DNA from: Negadavirga shengliensis | GTDB lineage: Bacteria; Bacteroidota; Bacteroidia; Cytophagales; Cyclobacteriaceae | Reading direction: 5' to 3' | Assembly: GCF_042652345.1 (NCBI RefSeq) | Contig: NZ_JBHSJJ010000016.1 | Coordinates: 1 to 64,000, forward strand | Length of the DNA: 64,000 nt | Made by a program: the position numbers and the translations under genes | The notes under the pieces: generated by a model | The model's input: the letters and a program-made list of their open reading frames with translations, nothing else | Database searches by the model: none | What the model was told of the DNA's origin: nothing | In this document: positions 50,542 to 60,611 of the stretch, one piece after another | How positions within the stretch are numbered: the first letter of the stretch is position 1 | Layout: the number at the start of each line of letters is the position of its first letter

Positions 50542-52719
50542 TTATTTTTCAAATGTCCTGGCCAGATGGATATCCCTTTCCACCTGAGGCCTTAACGCCT
50601 CCCATGAAAAGGAAATATATTCGTCTCCGTAATGCTCTGTACTTACATGAGGGACGGGTTTATACCGGTCTTTGGTCAAATGTATTACCTGATCCCAGTG
50701 TTCCAGGCACTTCTCCAGATAAACGACCGCCTTTTCCTTATCTGCGGGATCACCGGTGTACCGGTAATTTTCCAATGCCACGCCGGCACGGATTTTATCA
50801 GCCAGGTACAGTCCCAGATAGGACCAGGTGGCCAAATCCATCAGTTCCGATTTGAAAGCCCCCGAATATTCATTTTCAAATTTGACCAGGTTCTCCGTTA
50901 TCCTTAATGCCTCTCTGCTGTCTTGTTCGGATAGGTCTGCCAACTGCGAGGGGTTTATCTTTCCATCAGCCTCTTTTTCTGTTTCCCCTTGCCCCCTAAC
51001 ATAATCGCCAATGGATATCCAATCCGGATCAAGCGTTTGATGATCCATCCATTCAAGAATGGAAATAAAGGGTGAAGACCTGTCAAAATAACGGTCTCTT
51101 GAGGAGGGCTCCGCCGCGATAAAGCCTTCTGAATATAATGTATAATCCCAGGTAGACCGGTAAAAAGAAGCCATACGTAACGGCATCTTGCTGGCCAGCT
51201 TGTAGGCCTTCAGCATCGGAATCCCCACTCCTTCTCCATACTTTTTCTCCAAGATCGTTTCAAAGTACCTGTCGGAAGTGGCTTGGTCATACAAAAGCCT
51301 GCCCCAGGTCTTATAGAACATCCACTGTTTTTCAAAACCATATTGCCAAGTCTTATCCGGTGAAGGAACATGGGAGTAGTCTAACGCAGGAATATAGCCC
51401 TCAGAGCCTATAAAATAACCGTTTACATATTCATGAAGGTTTTCCTTAATGTGGTTGCGTATAAAATTCGGATCACCCCACCGGAGGATAAAAAAATCTT
51501 CATTTCTCACCATCCACTGGATGCGGTAATTTTCCGGGAATGGCTTCCAAAACCTTTCGTCTAGTTCTCCGGAATGATAATCATGTGTAATGGACAACTT
51601 GGGAGTGGAATGGCCATGAGACCAGTTAAACTTTATTTCTACCAAAGCAGGTTCTTCCAATTCGGTCTGGTCCAACAGGTGGCGCATGGCCATGGGATCA
51701 CCGGCCAATACGGAACGGTGGAGAAATTTGACCTTGCGGTCGGCCGCTTTCATGCCTTCCACAAAAGTGTCGGCTATCCAATCCTCTCTTTCCTGGGGTG
51801 TCATCTTTTCATCAAATGTGCCCATCCAGTCAGCCAAAGTGACTCCTATACCGGTAAGGTCAGGATATTCATTGATCATTTGGGTAACCGATTCCCGGAT
51901 ATACTGTTTGACCTGGTCAGAAAGATCATTGTATTCGGTACCGCCATAAGCATCCACAAACTCCGGCGAAACCACAATATTCCAATTAACGATAAAAGTT
52001 TGTACCCCTCTGTCTTTGGCCATCCGGAAAAGTTGCCGCCAAAACTGCTGCCATTCCAACATTTCTTTTTCATCGAAAGGAGTGGCCTGCGGAAAATTAA
52101 CGGCTCTTATCATGTAAGGAAAAGGGTGGTTGTTCCATAAAGAGAGCACATTCAGCCTGTTCTCCACCATCATGTCCAGAAATTCCTCCCAAAAGCCTAA
52201 ATCCCGGCAGGTATGGGTATGTATCCGGGTGGCTTCATTGTCGCGGTAAGGAGACCAGGGAAGATTAAACTTGATGATGCGGTATTCCAGGCTTGGCTGA
52301 AAAGTCTTTTCCTCCACACCAACATAGGTGCCTGAGTTTTCTATGTGTTCCGCAAGGTCCAACACGCCGTACATCGCACCGACAGGATCATTGGCCAAGA
52401 TAAGCAAAGTGCTGTTCCCATTCTCCCATTTGTACCTGTATCCTTCCTTTTGGATCATATGAAAAGGGGAAAGCTTTTCTTCGGGAGCCGATTCTTCTCC
52501 TTTCAATAAAATGGCTATATCCGCATCCTGATCTAAAGACTCAGCATGATTGACAATGAGGGTTTCATCCACGGATGCCAACTGTCCCCGCAACAGGTCC
52601 ACTGCATAATTTACAGGTGCATTCTTTGTGTCATAGACAAGTCTTAGCTGCCCCCACGCGCTTGTTTGGATCATCGCAAATGCAGCCAGACATGCTAAGC
52701 TGATCATGTTCATTTTCAT
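50542..52719 (-). CDS. secreted GH67-like alpha-glucuronidase family protein
   Basis: 725 residues from the ATG at 52719, which starts a Sec signal (MKMNMISLACLAAFAMIQTSAWGQ). The N-terminal alpha/beta domain (LRLVYDTKNAPVNYAVDLLRGQL, GNSTLLILANDPVGAMYGVLDLAEHIE) is of the type preceding GH67-like catalytic barrels. The barrel is seen at LEYRIIKFNLPWSPYR, LVENRLNVLSLWNNHPF-like (MMVENRLNVLSLWNNHPFP), and GIGVTLADWMGTFDE. GH67 enzymes release glucuronosyl groups from xylo-oligosaccharides. It follows the GHL-type gene by 4 bp, so both are cotranscribed and exported. Confidence 0.75.
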   Translation of the reverse strand: MKMNMISLACLAAFAMIQTSAWGQLRLVYDTKNAPVNYAVDLLRGQLASVDETLIVNHAESLDQDADIAILLKGEESAPEEKLSPFHMIQKEGYRYKWENGNSTLLILANDPVGAMYGVLDLAEHIENSGTYVGVEEKTFQPSLEYRIIKFNLPWSPYRDNEATRIHTHTCRDLGFWEEFLDMMVENRLNVLSLWNNHPFPYMIRAVNFPQATPFDEKEMLEWQQFWRQLFRMAKDRGVQTFIVNWNIVVSPEFVDAYGGTEYNDLSDQVKQYIRESVTQMINEYPDLTGIGVTLADWMGTFDEKMTPQEREDWIADTFVEGMKAADRKVKFLHRSVLAGDPMAMRHLLDQTELEEPALVEIKFNWSHGHSTPKLSITHDYHSGELDERFWKPFPENYRIQWMVRNEDFFILRWGDPNFIRNHIKENLHEYVNGYFIGSEGYIPALDYSHVPSPDKTWQYGFEKQWMFYKTWGRLLYDQATSDRYFETILEKKYGEGVGIPMLKAYKLASKMPLRMASFYRSTWDYTLYSEGFIAAEPSSRDRYFDRSSPFISILEWMDHQTLDPDWISIGDYVRGQGETEKEADGKINPSQLADLSEQDSREALRITENLVKFENEYSGAFKSELMDLATWSYLGLYLADKIRAGVALENYRYTGDPADKEKAVVYLEKCLEHWDQVIHLTKDRYKPVPHVSTEHYGDEYISFSWEALRPQVERDIHLARTFEK

Positions 52720-52723
52720 AGTC

Positions 52724-55000
52724 TCATGTTTCAAGAAAAACAGCAGCAAAATCCTCCAATTTTTCAATTTCCAATACCACGTGGTTGCCTTCTGCACGGA
52801 TCTGTAGCTCTCCCTGGCTTTTTAGAACACGGCTTTTTTTTAATGTGGCCTTCCCCAGATCCAGCTTGACCTCAATATCCCTTACGGGAAGAAGTTCCCT
52901 CAACGGCCGCTTTCCACCCGATGTGTTGACCAGAGATAAGACATACTGACCTTTGTTCAAAAGGGATGCTGTCAAGCCAATGTGGACGGATGAAGGCGCG
53001 TTTGTTTCCACCATGGTTGCACTGCCGGCCAGTTCCAGGACAGCACGGAAGAGGAGGCTCCTGGCGTCGGGATGGCCCATTTGCTGCGCAATCACATCCG
53101 GTTGATAGGCGAAATAGATGGACTCGCCCTGTCCGAACCGGTTATGCACGATGGTAGGAAAATCGCTGGAAAGTTCCTCCACCCAAGCCTTGTCCGGCGG
53201 CTGGTTATGGACCGTGGGTACCAAGACGCATAGGGTCCCGCTTTCCGGTTTAGCCCTGGTTTTCAGGGTATATCCTGCCAGATGCAGCAGTTGTGTGCGT
53301 CCGGCCTCATCGATGACCAGTGGATGGTCTTTGTTTCGGATAAATTGGTAAGTGTCTCTTCGGGTATTCCATTTTTCACCTTTATAATTTACCCCAAAAA
53401 CCTCCGACAACCCAAAATCTTCTCTGCCCCTACCCTCCTGATCATACATGCTGGATTCATATGTGGCTATGATTTTTCCTCCCTTTCTAACATATTCTTT
53501 TATCAAGCTTATTTCCAAATCAGACATGCATTGGACATTGGGCAGCAATATCAACGTGTATTTCTTTAATTTTTCAGCGTTGACCTGCTCGTCCAGAATA
53601 AAATCATGGGGTATGTGATTTTCGATCAAAACCGTCTCCATACCCCGGATGGCCTCTCCGAAACGGTCTCCTTCGACCAAATCGTTTCTGTAATGCAGGC
53701 GTGTGGACCTGGAATAATATATACCTATCTTGGCCACAGGCGCGTGCTGAGCCAGGATTTCCTCATGTTCCTTAACAAAATGGTTAGCATCGCTTTCCAC
53801 AAATGCATTCCGGGTATCATAGGCGACAGGGGGCACATTGGTGAAGTAACAGTTCCAAAACCTTCCCCCCATAGACAATATTTCCCACAGCCAAACTTTG
53901 ACATCCAAAGAGGGTTCGATCACCAGTCTGTGTGAGGTTCCATTTCCTCCGTACATCACGACCGCCTCCCTTTCGGGCGCCGCGGATTTAAGGAACTTGA
54001 TGATGGAATTGGCATAATTAAAATCTTCATAATGGATATGTTCTGTGTTTTCGGTCAGGAAGGCCACACTGACCAAAATATCGAAGTGGTCGAAAGCATT
54101 TTTAAGGTCAATGCCGTTGTTTACCCTTCTGCCCACTTCATACATGCTGAACACTTCAGCCGTATAGACTTTATCCTCGCCAAACGATTTGATGGTTTTC
54201 TTGATGCGGTCCATATAGCGGTCCGCTTCCTGCCGCTTCCACCCCATATACATGTCCAATTCCTCGTGGCTGCTTTCATTGAGCAGCGGGAGGTTTTGTC
54301 CATTATATTCTTTATAACCTGTTTGGCAGTGGATACAATAGCATATGTTGTCAAAGCCCGGGCTGTTATGCCATATACCGTCCAATCCGTAATCCTGTAT
54401 TACCTGCGCGATGTATTTATTGGCATAGTCATTTCTGTATTCCCCTGAATAACAGGCCATGTGCAGGTGCGGCCTGGTATATGTCATCATCATGGGGCGC
54501 TGATCGTGATTCTTGGCAAACCAATCCGGATGCTTTTCATAAACTTCCGGTAAAACACCTCTGAAGTCCACCCTGCCCAGCAGACGAATACCTTTGTCTT
54601 TACATGCAGCACTTATTTCAGCCAAAATATCCCTTTTCCCCATAAAGGGATTGATGTTACCTGCTGAAAAAGGGTTTTGCCAAAAATCCACAATTCCCCC
54701 CGCATTGACACACAAGGCATTGGCGCCGGATTGAAGCACATAATCCACAACCACCCGGGCATCGTAGTCGCTGGCATCTGTTTCCCTCAAAACCGTATGC
54801 ATGATGCGCAGAGGTTGGTGGAACCACTGGTGGTCTCTGTCCTGAGCCACCACTCTTTGCGGGTCCGATGCTATCGCATAAGGGGAATAAAGCATCATTC
54901 CACCCACCAAGGCATAACTGCTTTGAATGAAGTTTCGTCTGGTGATGATATGTTCGTTTTCGGATGAGAAAGTTTGAAGGGGTTTGGGATCTTTCGGCAT
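52724..55000 (-). CDS. Tat-exported glycoside-hydrolase-like protein (GHL-type, beta-galactosidase-trimerisation domain)
   Basis: 758 residues. A twin-arginine signal (ITRRNFIQSSYALVGGMMLY, residues 19-38) precedes a barrel with the GHL6-type features GIWHNSPGFDNICYCIHCQTGYKEYNG (CxxC-type cysteines near the active site). A beta-galactosidase trimerisation, glutamine-amidotransferase-like domain follows (LILLPNVQCMSDLEISLIKEYVRKGGKIIATYE), then a C-terminal beta domain. Many such proteins are debranching or glycan-modifying enzymes in Bacteroidota polysaccharide loci. Catalytic residues cannot be assigned. It is immediately upstream of the GH67-like gene and may deal with the same polymer. 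Confidence 0.77.
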   Translation of the reverse strand: MPKDPKPLQTFSSENEHIITRRNFIQSSYALVGGMMLYSPYAIASDPQRVVAQDRDHQWFHQPLRIMHTVLRETDASDYDARVVVDYVLQSGANALCVNAGGIVDFWQNPFSAGNINPFMGKRDILAEISAACKDKGIRLLGRVDFRGVLPEVYEKHPDWFAKNHDQRPMMMTYTRPHLHMACYSGEYRNDYANKYIAQVIQDYGLDGIWHNSPGFDNICYCIHCQTGYKEYNGQNLPLLNESSHEELDMYMGWKRQEADRYMDRIKKTIKSFGEDKVYTAEVFSMYEVGRRVNNGIDLKNAFDHFDILVSVAFLTENTEHIHYEDFNYANSIIKFLKSAAPEREAVVMYGGNGTSHRLVIEPSLDVKVWLWEILSMGGRFWNCYFTNVPPVAYDTRNAFVESDANHFVKEHEEILAQHAPVAKIGIYYSRSTRLHYRNDLVEGDRFGEAIRGMETVLIENHIPHDFILDEQVNAEKLKKYTLILLPNVQCMSDLEISLIKEYVRKGGKIIATYESSMYDQEGRGREDFGLSEVFGVNYKGEKWNTRRDTYQFIRNKDHPLVIDEAGRTQLLHLAGYTLKTRAKPESGTLCVLVPTVHNQPPDKAWVEELSSDFPTIVHNRFGQGESIYFAYQPDVIAQQMGHPDARSLLFRAVLELAGSATMVETNAPSSVHIGLTASLLNKGQYVLSLVNTSGGKRPLRELLPVRDIEVKLDLGKATLKKSRVLKSQGELQIRAEGNHVVLEIEKLEDFAAVFLET

Positions 55001-55026
55001 CTGGTTTAAATATGGTGTAACAATAC

Positions 55027-56160
55027 TTATTTTCTCCCTATCCCAAACTGGTCACCTGCTTTTACCGCTTTGCCCCCGTTCATATGCACTTCAATCATCT
55101 TCTCACTGGCTACATAATTATGGAATTCGTCCTTTAGCGTAAGGAGAATAGTGCGTGTTTCCGCATCAATTACTTCACCGCTGGAGGGATAAACGTATTT
55201 TCCGTCCAGACTAAAAGTAACCCAGCCGGGCATGTCCTGTAACGGGATGGTAGTCAGTTGTTGATAGGGAGGATCCGCGCTAAAGACATGCATGCGCATA
55301 TTATGGCCATCACAGAGCCATACTTCTTTTTCGTCCGGGCTTAGGGCTACCCCATGACTTGGGTTGCCATGCCTCCTCACCGGTCCCTTGTCCCATCCTT
55401 CCACCTTGATCTGTGCGATCACCTCACCGGTTCTCAAATCCCCTACTTCAAACCCCAACAAGTCATCCACGTTGATAAAAGCCAGGGTTTCACTGCTGTT
55501 GATGGTAAAAGGTCTTATGCCATTGGAAAAAGGCCCTATTTTTTTGGCAATGGTGTGGCTTTTGGTTTCGGCGACATGCAGTAAGGGAGAAGCGATATCA
55601 CCCATATAAACAAAATCACCGGAAGGCCCATATACGGTATTATGTGCCCTTTGTACCACATCTATGGTTTTGATCAGTTCTCCGGTCTCGCAATCCACGA
55701 CATTCCAAAAATCCTTCTCCAGTGAGGGCAAATACATGATCTTGCCATCCGGTGAAATGGACATCCTGTCCGCCCCTCCCTGAAAGGCTCTCTCCCAAAC
55801 CAGTTCTTCTGTTTCGAGATCGATTCTTTGGAGACCTTCCAAAGTACTGATGTACAAACTGTTCAGCGGAAGACTCACAGCAATGCCTTTTACATTGGAG
55901 GGTTTGCCGTTGGCCATATATCCTTTTGTTTTGATCCTTTTCACAAATTTATGGTCGTTGTCCATGTCAAACACCAGAAGTCCGTGACCGCCATATCCCA
56001 GGTAATTCCGTATCCCAGGAACAGCCACATACAGATACCGGTTCACCACCTTATCCTGATCTCCCGGGTCAACGGACTCTTTGAGTGTTGTAAAGGAAGC
56101 AGAAACAAGAAAGAGGGCAATCAGCAGACATGCAGTTAAGGATTTCAATGTATTTTTCAT
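55027..56160 (-). CDS. secreted YncE/YVTN-type beta-propeller
   Basis: 377 residues, Sec signal (MKNTLKSLTACLLIALFLVSASF). Seven-bladed propeller units are visible by the repeated pattern ISPDGKIMYLPS, LSPDEKEVWLCDG and FSLDGKYVYPSSGE, with GYGGHGLLVFDMDN near the start. No haem or quinone motifs appear. Such proteins bind ligands or partners in the periplasm. It lies 26 bp upstream of the GHL gene on the same strand and probably belongs to its transcript. Confidence 0.8.
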   Translation of the reverse strand: MKNTLKSLTACLLIALFLVSASFTTLKESVDPGDQDKVVNRYLYVAVPGIRNYLGYGGHGLLVFDMDNDHKFVKRIKTKGYMANGKPSNVKGIAVSLPLNSLYISTLEGLQRIDLETEELVWERAFQGGADRMSISPDGKIMYLPSLEKDFWNVVDCETGELIKTIDVVQRAHNTVYGPSGDFVYMGDIASPLLHVAETKSHTIAKKIGPFSNGIRPFTINSSETLAFINVDDLLGFEVGDLRTGEVIAQIKVEGWDKGPVRRHGNPSHGVALSPDEKEVWLCDGHNMRMHVFSADPPYQQLTTIPLQDMPGWVTFSLDGKYVYPSSGEVIDAETRTILLTLKDEFHNYVASEKMIEVHMNGGKAVKAGDQFGIGRK

Positions 56161-56350
56161 GATTATTTGGGTTTTATGGGGACTGACTTGGCAGTCAATT
56201 TAAGCAAATTGAGAATGAGTATCAAAAAACAATCAGGGATCTTCAGAAGAAAATCCCTGATTCGTTAACAGGCAAACGGCACATAAGCAAAGGCATGGTC
56301 TACACGTTAAACCATAACTTTAATTGCCCCGCTCGCAGCGTTTAAGCAAA

Positions 56351-57838
56351 TCAGCTCCAGGTCCTGTCCCAGGACCGTCTTCTGTCCCAGTCAGGAGTTG
56401 GTTCGAAATAACCGGGTGCCTCGGGATGCAAGTGCTCTTTCATCACATCGTCGTTCAGCTCTATGCCCAGTCCCGGCGCGTCAAGGGGAACATTGGCAAA
56501 GCCTTTGTCCACCATGGGCTGGGATCCCGTCATTTTCACCAGATCTTCCCACCAAGGGGTGTCTACGGAGTGGTGTTCCAAAGCCAGAAAATTTTGAGTG
56601 GCAGCAGCACAGTGCACATTCGCCATAAAGCATACCGGGGAACCTGCCATGTGCATGGCCATGGCCACACCGTGTTCCTCAGCATAGTCCCCGATTTTTT
56701 TGGTTTCCAAAAGTCCTCCCGAAGTTCCCAGGTCCGGATGGACGATATCCACCGCCCTGGCGTCTATAAGCGGCTTAAAGCCCTTCAACATATAAATATC
56801 CTCTCCTGTACAGGTAGGCGTTTCTACAGCATCTGATACTGTCCTCCACTGGTCGGTATAAAACCATGGTACCATATCTTCTAACCACGCCAACCGGTAT
56901 TTCTCCATAGCCCGGGCAAACCGGATCGAGTTATTCACATCAAAATGCCCAAAATGGTCTGCACATAGGGGAATTTCATAACCCACCGCGTTCCTCACCG
57001 ATTCCACATACTGAGAAAGTCCCTCCAGACCCTTATCCGTGATCTGCACCTGGGTAAATGGATGCAGCGTGCTGCCATAGCTCATGTAATCCCTGGTATC
57101 ATACTGGCCTTTTGCTCCTCCCCAGAACTGACTGTTTACCAGACTGTCTTTCTCATCTGCCACCACATGTATTCCCAGATCCATTTTCAACCAGGTAAAA
57201 CCCTGGTCTACCGTCCTTTCCCTCATCACCTTGGCAAACTCAGCCGGATCATCGAAACCGGGGGTATCGGCATAAAGCCTCACTTTATCCCTGTACCTTC
57301 CTCCCAAAAGCTGCCATGCTGGAACGCCGTAGGCTTTGCCACAAAGGTCCCAAAGCGCCATTTCAACCGCGCATACACCACCGCCCAAACGGCCATGGCC
57401 TCCAAATTGGTTGATGATTTTCCAAAGTTGTTCTACATTGCAGGGGTTCAGGCCAAGAATTCGGCTTTTTAGCATCAAGGCATAGCGTTCATCCGCTCCG
57501 TCCCTAACCTCTCCCAATCCATAGATGCCCTGATTGGTATCTATACGGATGATCGGTGTCCTTCCCACATTTCTCAGCACGGCCACCCTCATGTCCGTAA
57601 TCTTCAGATCAGAGGGGTTGGAATACCTGTTCACTTTGGAAGTGGTCTCAGCCACGGTGTCTTCAATGGAGGCATACATCATCGCCCCAAGGCTCAGGCC
57701 GCCCAAAGCTGTCTTTTTCAGAAAACTCCTTCTTTCATTTTTGGTAACAGGGCTCTTTGCTTCCTCTTCTCTCGCCTTTGCAGCAAGTCTGTCTTCTTCT
57801 TTAAATTTAGCTATGATTTGTCTAATATTTTCCTTCAT
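56351..57838 (-). CDS. Tat-exported enolase-superfamily sugar-acid dehydratase-like protein (paralogue 1)
   Basis: 495 residues. A 34-residue leader precedes the Tat motif NERRSFLKKTALGGLSLGAMMY (34-55). The catalytic domain has Lys218 (KMD), Asp294 in CADHFGHFD, Glu320 with Asp321 in WLEDMVPW, Glu346 in GEDI and the late His396 in MAMHMAGS, so metal and base residues are complete. An insertion of about 60 residues (about 222-282) separates this and the 59105 paralogue from typical members. It is closely related to the gene at 59105, indicating a local duplication. The substrate is probably an aldonate or uronate derivative, acted on outside the cytoplasm. Confidence 0.83.
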   Translation of the reverse strand: MKENIRQIIAKFKEEDRLAAKAREEEAKSPVTKNERRSFLKKTALGGLSLGAMMYASIEDTVAETTSKVNRYSNPSDLKITDMRVAVLRNVGRTPIIRIDTNQGIYGLGEVRDGADERYALMLKSRILGLNPCNVEQLWKIINQFGGHGRLGGGVCAVEMALWDLCGKAYGVPAWQLLGGRYRDKVRLYADTPGFDDPAEFAKVMRERTVDQGFTWLKMDLGIHVVADEKDSLVNSQFWGGAKGQYDTRDYMSYGSTLHPFTQVQITDKGLEGLSQYVESVRNAVGYEIPLCADHFGHFDVNNSIRFARAMEKYRLAWLEDMVPWFYTDQWRTVSDAVETPTCTGEDIYMLKGFKPLIDARAVDIVHPDLGTSGGLLETKKIGDYAEEHGVAMAMHMAGSPVCFMANVHCAAATQNFLALEHHSVDTPWWEDLVKMTGSQPMVDKGFANVPLDAPGLGIELNDDVMKEHLHPEAPGYFEPTPDWDRRRSWDRTWS

Positions 57839-57995
57839 AGGTTTATTGGTTTAAAATATTTTTTAAATTTTCTTTTCTTCAAAACAAACAGCGGATACTC
57901 GTCCCCTCTTAAAATAGAGAGGCCATGCCAGTCCTTGTTTTTTGACTTTGATTTAAACAAATAGAACTGTATTCAATCCCAGGAATCCTTCATTT

Positions 57996-58034
57996 AAAAA
58001 CCCCTTCCGCCCTGATTGCGCAGAAGGGGTTTTT
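57996..58034 (-). terminator. intrinsic terminator after the RraA-family gene
   Basis: GAAGGGGTTTTT (58023-58034) pairs with AAAAACCCCTTC (57996-58007), a perfect 12-bp stem with a 15-base loop, and a minus-strand T run. It starts 8 bp after the RraA stop. This separates the 56351 gene's transcript from that of the genes above it. Confidence 0.85.
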
Positions 58035-58041
58035 AGGTTGA

Positions 58042-58977
58042 TTACCAATTCCGCTCTTTGAGGAAATCATCAAGTTCTTCCCTGCTCATAGGGAGGTCTT
58101 GTTTCTCATTCAGCCAGTTCAAAAAGTCCTTCTTGATCTCATCACTCCACTGACTGTCTATCTGACCTGCTGTGTACTTCTGCTCCCTCAGTCTCTGATG
58201 GCCAAACTGGTCACGAAGCATGATAAATTCTGCGTTGATGACAAGATCAGCCAATAAGTGCGATGGAACGAATATCACCCCCCATTTATTGGCCAATACA
58301 GCATCCCCGGGAAGCACAGTGGCCCGGCCCATTCTAATGGGGTAGTTGATGGTAGTAAGCATCATCTGTTGGATGTAAGAGGGATCATGCCCTTTTATCC
58401 ATCCGTTGAAACCGTCAATGGCCATCAACCCGGCCATATCCCTGACAGAACCGTTAAAAATCACGCCCCTTTTTGAGTTGGTTTGAATGGCATTTCCCAG
58501 ATTGTCACCGATAAGGGTTCCGTCAACGATTTTACCATAGCTATCAGCCACATATACATCTCCTTCGACAAGGCCATCTATGGGCCAGGAGTTGGTTCCT
58601 CCAGCCTGTGCCCTTCCTTCTTCTTTGCCTATTTTCCTCACCAGATCATTGACATCCGGACGCAAAGGCATATACTGGGCGGTAACCGCCCTCCCTGTCA
58701 TCACTTCATCGTCCCTGAGAATGATCCAGTCATTTTCAAACTGATTGTGGTATCCTCTGTTGCGCAATATGCCCCATGCTTCCTCCATGGATATCGCCTT
58801 CAGGCGCTCCAGCAGTGCATCCGGCACCTTGGGCCTTCCATCGGGAAAACGTTCTCCTTCCCATTCTGAGGTGAGGGCCTTTATCTGATCAGGGGTTGGT
58901 GATATTTGTTGTGCCGAACTTTCAAACAAGAAAACGACAATCAATGCAAAACACACAAAAGTGACTTTTTTCATCAT
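58042..58977 (-). CDS. Sec-exported RraA-family protein (pyruvate aldolase/decarboxylase-like)
   Basis: About 311 residues from the ATG at 58977 (MMKKVTFVCFALIVVFLFESSAQQ is a signal peptide; an upstream 23-codon part is not). The RraA core shows GDNLGNAIQT and the NGSVRDMAG strand (the Arg-Asp of the aldolase motif), with metal ligands near GDVYVADSYGKIVDG. RraA-type class II aldolases cleave 2-keto acids such as 4-hydroxy-4-methyl-2-oxoglutarate and sugar-derived keto-deoxy acids to pyruvate. Export by Sec is unusual for this cytoplasmic family. The paralogue at 62060 has the same architecture. Strong terminator directly downstream. Confidence 0.85.
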   Translation of the reverse strand: MMKKVTFVCFALIVVFLFESSAQQISPTPDQIKALTSEWEGERFPDGRPKVPDALLERLKAISMEEAWGILRNRGYHNQFENDWIILRDDEVMTGRAVTAQYMPLRPDVNDLVRKIGKEEGRAQAGGTNSWPIDGLVEGDVYVADSYGKIVDGTLIGDNLGNAIQTNSKRGVIFNGSVRDMAGLMAIDGFNGWIKGHDPSYIQQMMLTTINYPIRMGRATVLPGDAVLANKWGVIFVPSHLLADLVINAEFIMLRDQFGHQRLREQKYTAGQIDSQWSDEIKKDFLNWLNEKQDLPMSREELDDFLKERNW

Positions 58978-59104
58978 TGTAGGTTTAAATAGTTTTATTT
59001 TTTTCAGTGTTGAATTTGTGGAAAAGAACGTTAGAAAACAACCCAATTCAAATCAAAATTATAGGAATGGTTGCCCGGCGGATTTACCCGATATCTGCAC
59101 CTGT

Positions 59105-60583
59105 TCAGCTCCACCACCGGTCATTGGACCGGTCTGTATCCCATTCTTCGGTGGGCGCAAAATAGTCGGTGCCTTCCACAAGGTGCTGCTTGATCACCTC
59201 CTCGTTCAGTTCCACACCCAAGCCGGGACCTTCAGGTACCATGGCAAATCCGTTTTTTACCAAGGGTTTGGGAATGTTGCTGACCATATCTTCCCACCAG
59301 GGAATATCCACGGAATGGTGTTCCAAAGCAATAAAATTTTCCGTTGCAGCCGCACAATGGATGTTGGCCATGAAGGAAACGGGGGTGCCTGCAAAATGCA
59401 TGGCCATCGGAATGCCCTTTTCCTCCGCATAGTCCCCGATTTTTTTGGTTTCCAGTATCCCCCCGGAGGAAGCCAGGTCCGGCTGAATCATATCCACTGC
59501 CCTCGCGTCAACCAATTTGATGAATTCTTCCTTGAGAAAAATGTCCTCGCCTGTAAGCGTAGGGGTTTTAATGGCATCGGTGATCTGCTTCCACTTTTCG
59601 GTATAAAACCAAGGCACCATGTCTTCCAGCCAGGCCAGCCTGTAGGGTTCCAATGCTTCGCCCAGTCTGATGCATTCTTTATAATCGAAATGGCCGAAAT
59701 GGTCTGCTGCCAAGGGGACATCATAACCGATTTTCTCCCTCACGGCGGCTACGTACTGGACCATTTCTTTTACCCCCTTGTCTGTAAGCTGGACACCGGT
59801 GAAAGGATGGGCGGTCCTGGCATAGCTCCCGTATTCGGAGCTCCAATCCCTCCCTTTTTCAAATGCCCTGGTATTGACCACAGAGCCCTCGTTGTTCCTG
59901 ACCATTTGTACGCCAAAATCCATCTTCAAAAACGTATACCCCATATCCATCCGCTCTTTCATCCTGGTGGCAAATACTTCAGGGTCATTGGACTGGGTGG
60001 TATCTGAGTACAGTCGGATGGCATCCCGGTACTTTCCTCCCAACATCTGGTAAATGGGCACGTTATAGGCTTTACCGGCAAGATCCCATAAGGCCATTTC
60101 CACCGCGCATACGCCGCCGGCCTGTCTGGCGTGGTTCCCAAAAAGCTTTATCCGCTTGAACAGCCGTTCGATTTGGCAGGGATTTTCTCCCAAAAGCCTG
60201 CTTTTCAATACCAAAGCATATTTTGCACTTGCACCGTCTCTTACCTCTCCCAGTCCATAGATCCCCTGGTTGGTATCAATCCGGATGATCGGGCACCGCA
60301 TGGGTGCCCCCGCCACTTCGGCAATCCTCAGGTCGGTGATCTTAAGTTCGGAAGGGCTGGAATGGCGGTTTACTTTTTGAGTGGAATGGGCCAACGTTTC
60401 TTCGATGGGCTGGAACATAAATGCCCCTAATGCCAGGCCGCCCAACCCCGCTTTCTGAAGGAACTCCCTTCTGGGAGGCATTTTCTCCGTGTCGCAGTCA
60501 TGTCTCTTATTGACCGAATTTACGCTGCTGGTTTTGGGAAGCTCAAACAGCTGATCGAATTTTGGGTTATTGTATTTTTTCAT
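59105..60583 (-). CDS. Tat-exported enolase-superfamily sugar-acid dehydratase-like protein (paralogue 2)
   Basis: 492 residues. Leader of about 35 residues, Tat motif PPRREFLQKAGLGGLALGAF (36-55). Catalytic residues in KMD, AADHFGHFD, WLEDMVPW, GEDI and MAMHFAGTPV are conserved, matching the paralogue at 56351 throughout, including the long insertion. It precedes the RraA-type gene (58042) on the same strand, 127 bp away. The pair could dehydrate a sugar acid and then cleave the 2-keto-3-deoxy product in the same compartment (inference). Confidence 0.83.
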   Translation of the reverse strand: MKKYNNPKFDQLFELPKTSSVNSVNKRHDCDTEKMPPRREFLQKAGLGGLALGAFMFQPIEETLAHSTQKVNRHSSPSELKITDLRIAEVAGAPMRCPIIRIDTNQGIYGLGEVRDGASAKYALVLKSRLLGENPCQIERLFKRIKLFGNHARQAGGVCAVEMALWDLAGKAYNVPIYQMLGGKYRDAIRLYSDTTQSNDPEVFATRMKERMDMGYTFLKMDFGVQMVRNNEGSVVNTRAFEKGRDWSSEYGSYARTAHPFTGVQLTDKGVKEMVQYVAAVREKIGYDVPLAADHFGHFDYKECIRLGEALEPYRLAWLEDMVPWFYTEKWKQITDAIKTPTLTGEDIFLKEEFIKLVDARAVDMIQPDLASSGGILETKKIGDYAEEKGIPMAMHFAGTPVSFMANIHCAAATENFIALEHHSVDIPWWEDMVSNIPKPLVKNGFAMVPEGPGLGVELNEEVIKQHLVEGTDYFAPTEEWDTDRSNDRWWS

Positions 60584-60611
60584 GATTTTTTTTGTTTACA
60601 TGGTGTCTGGG

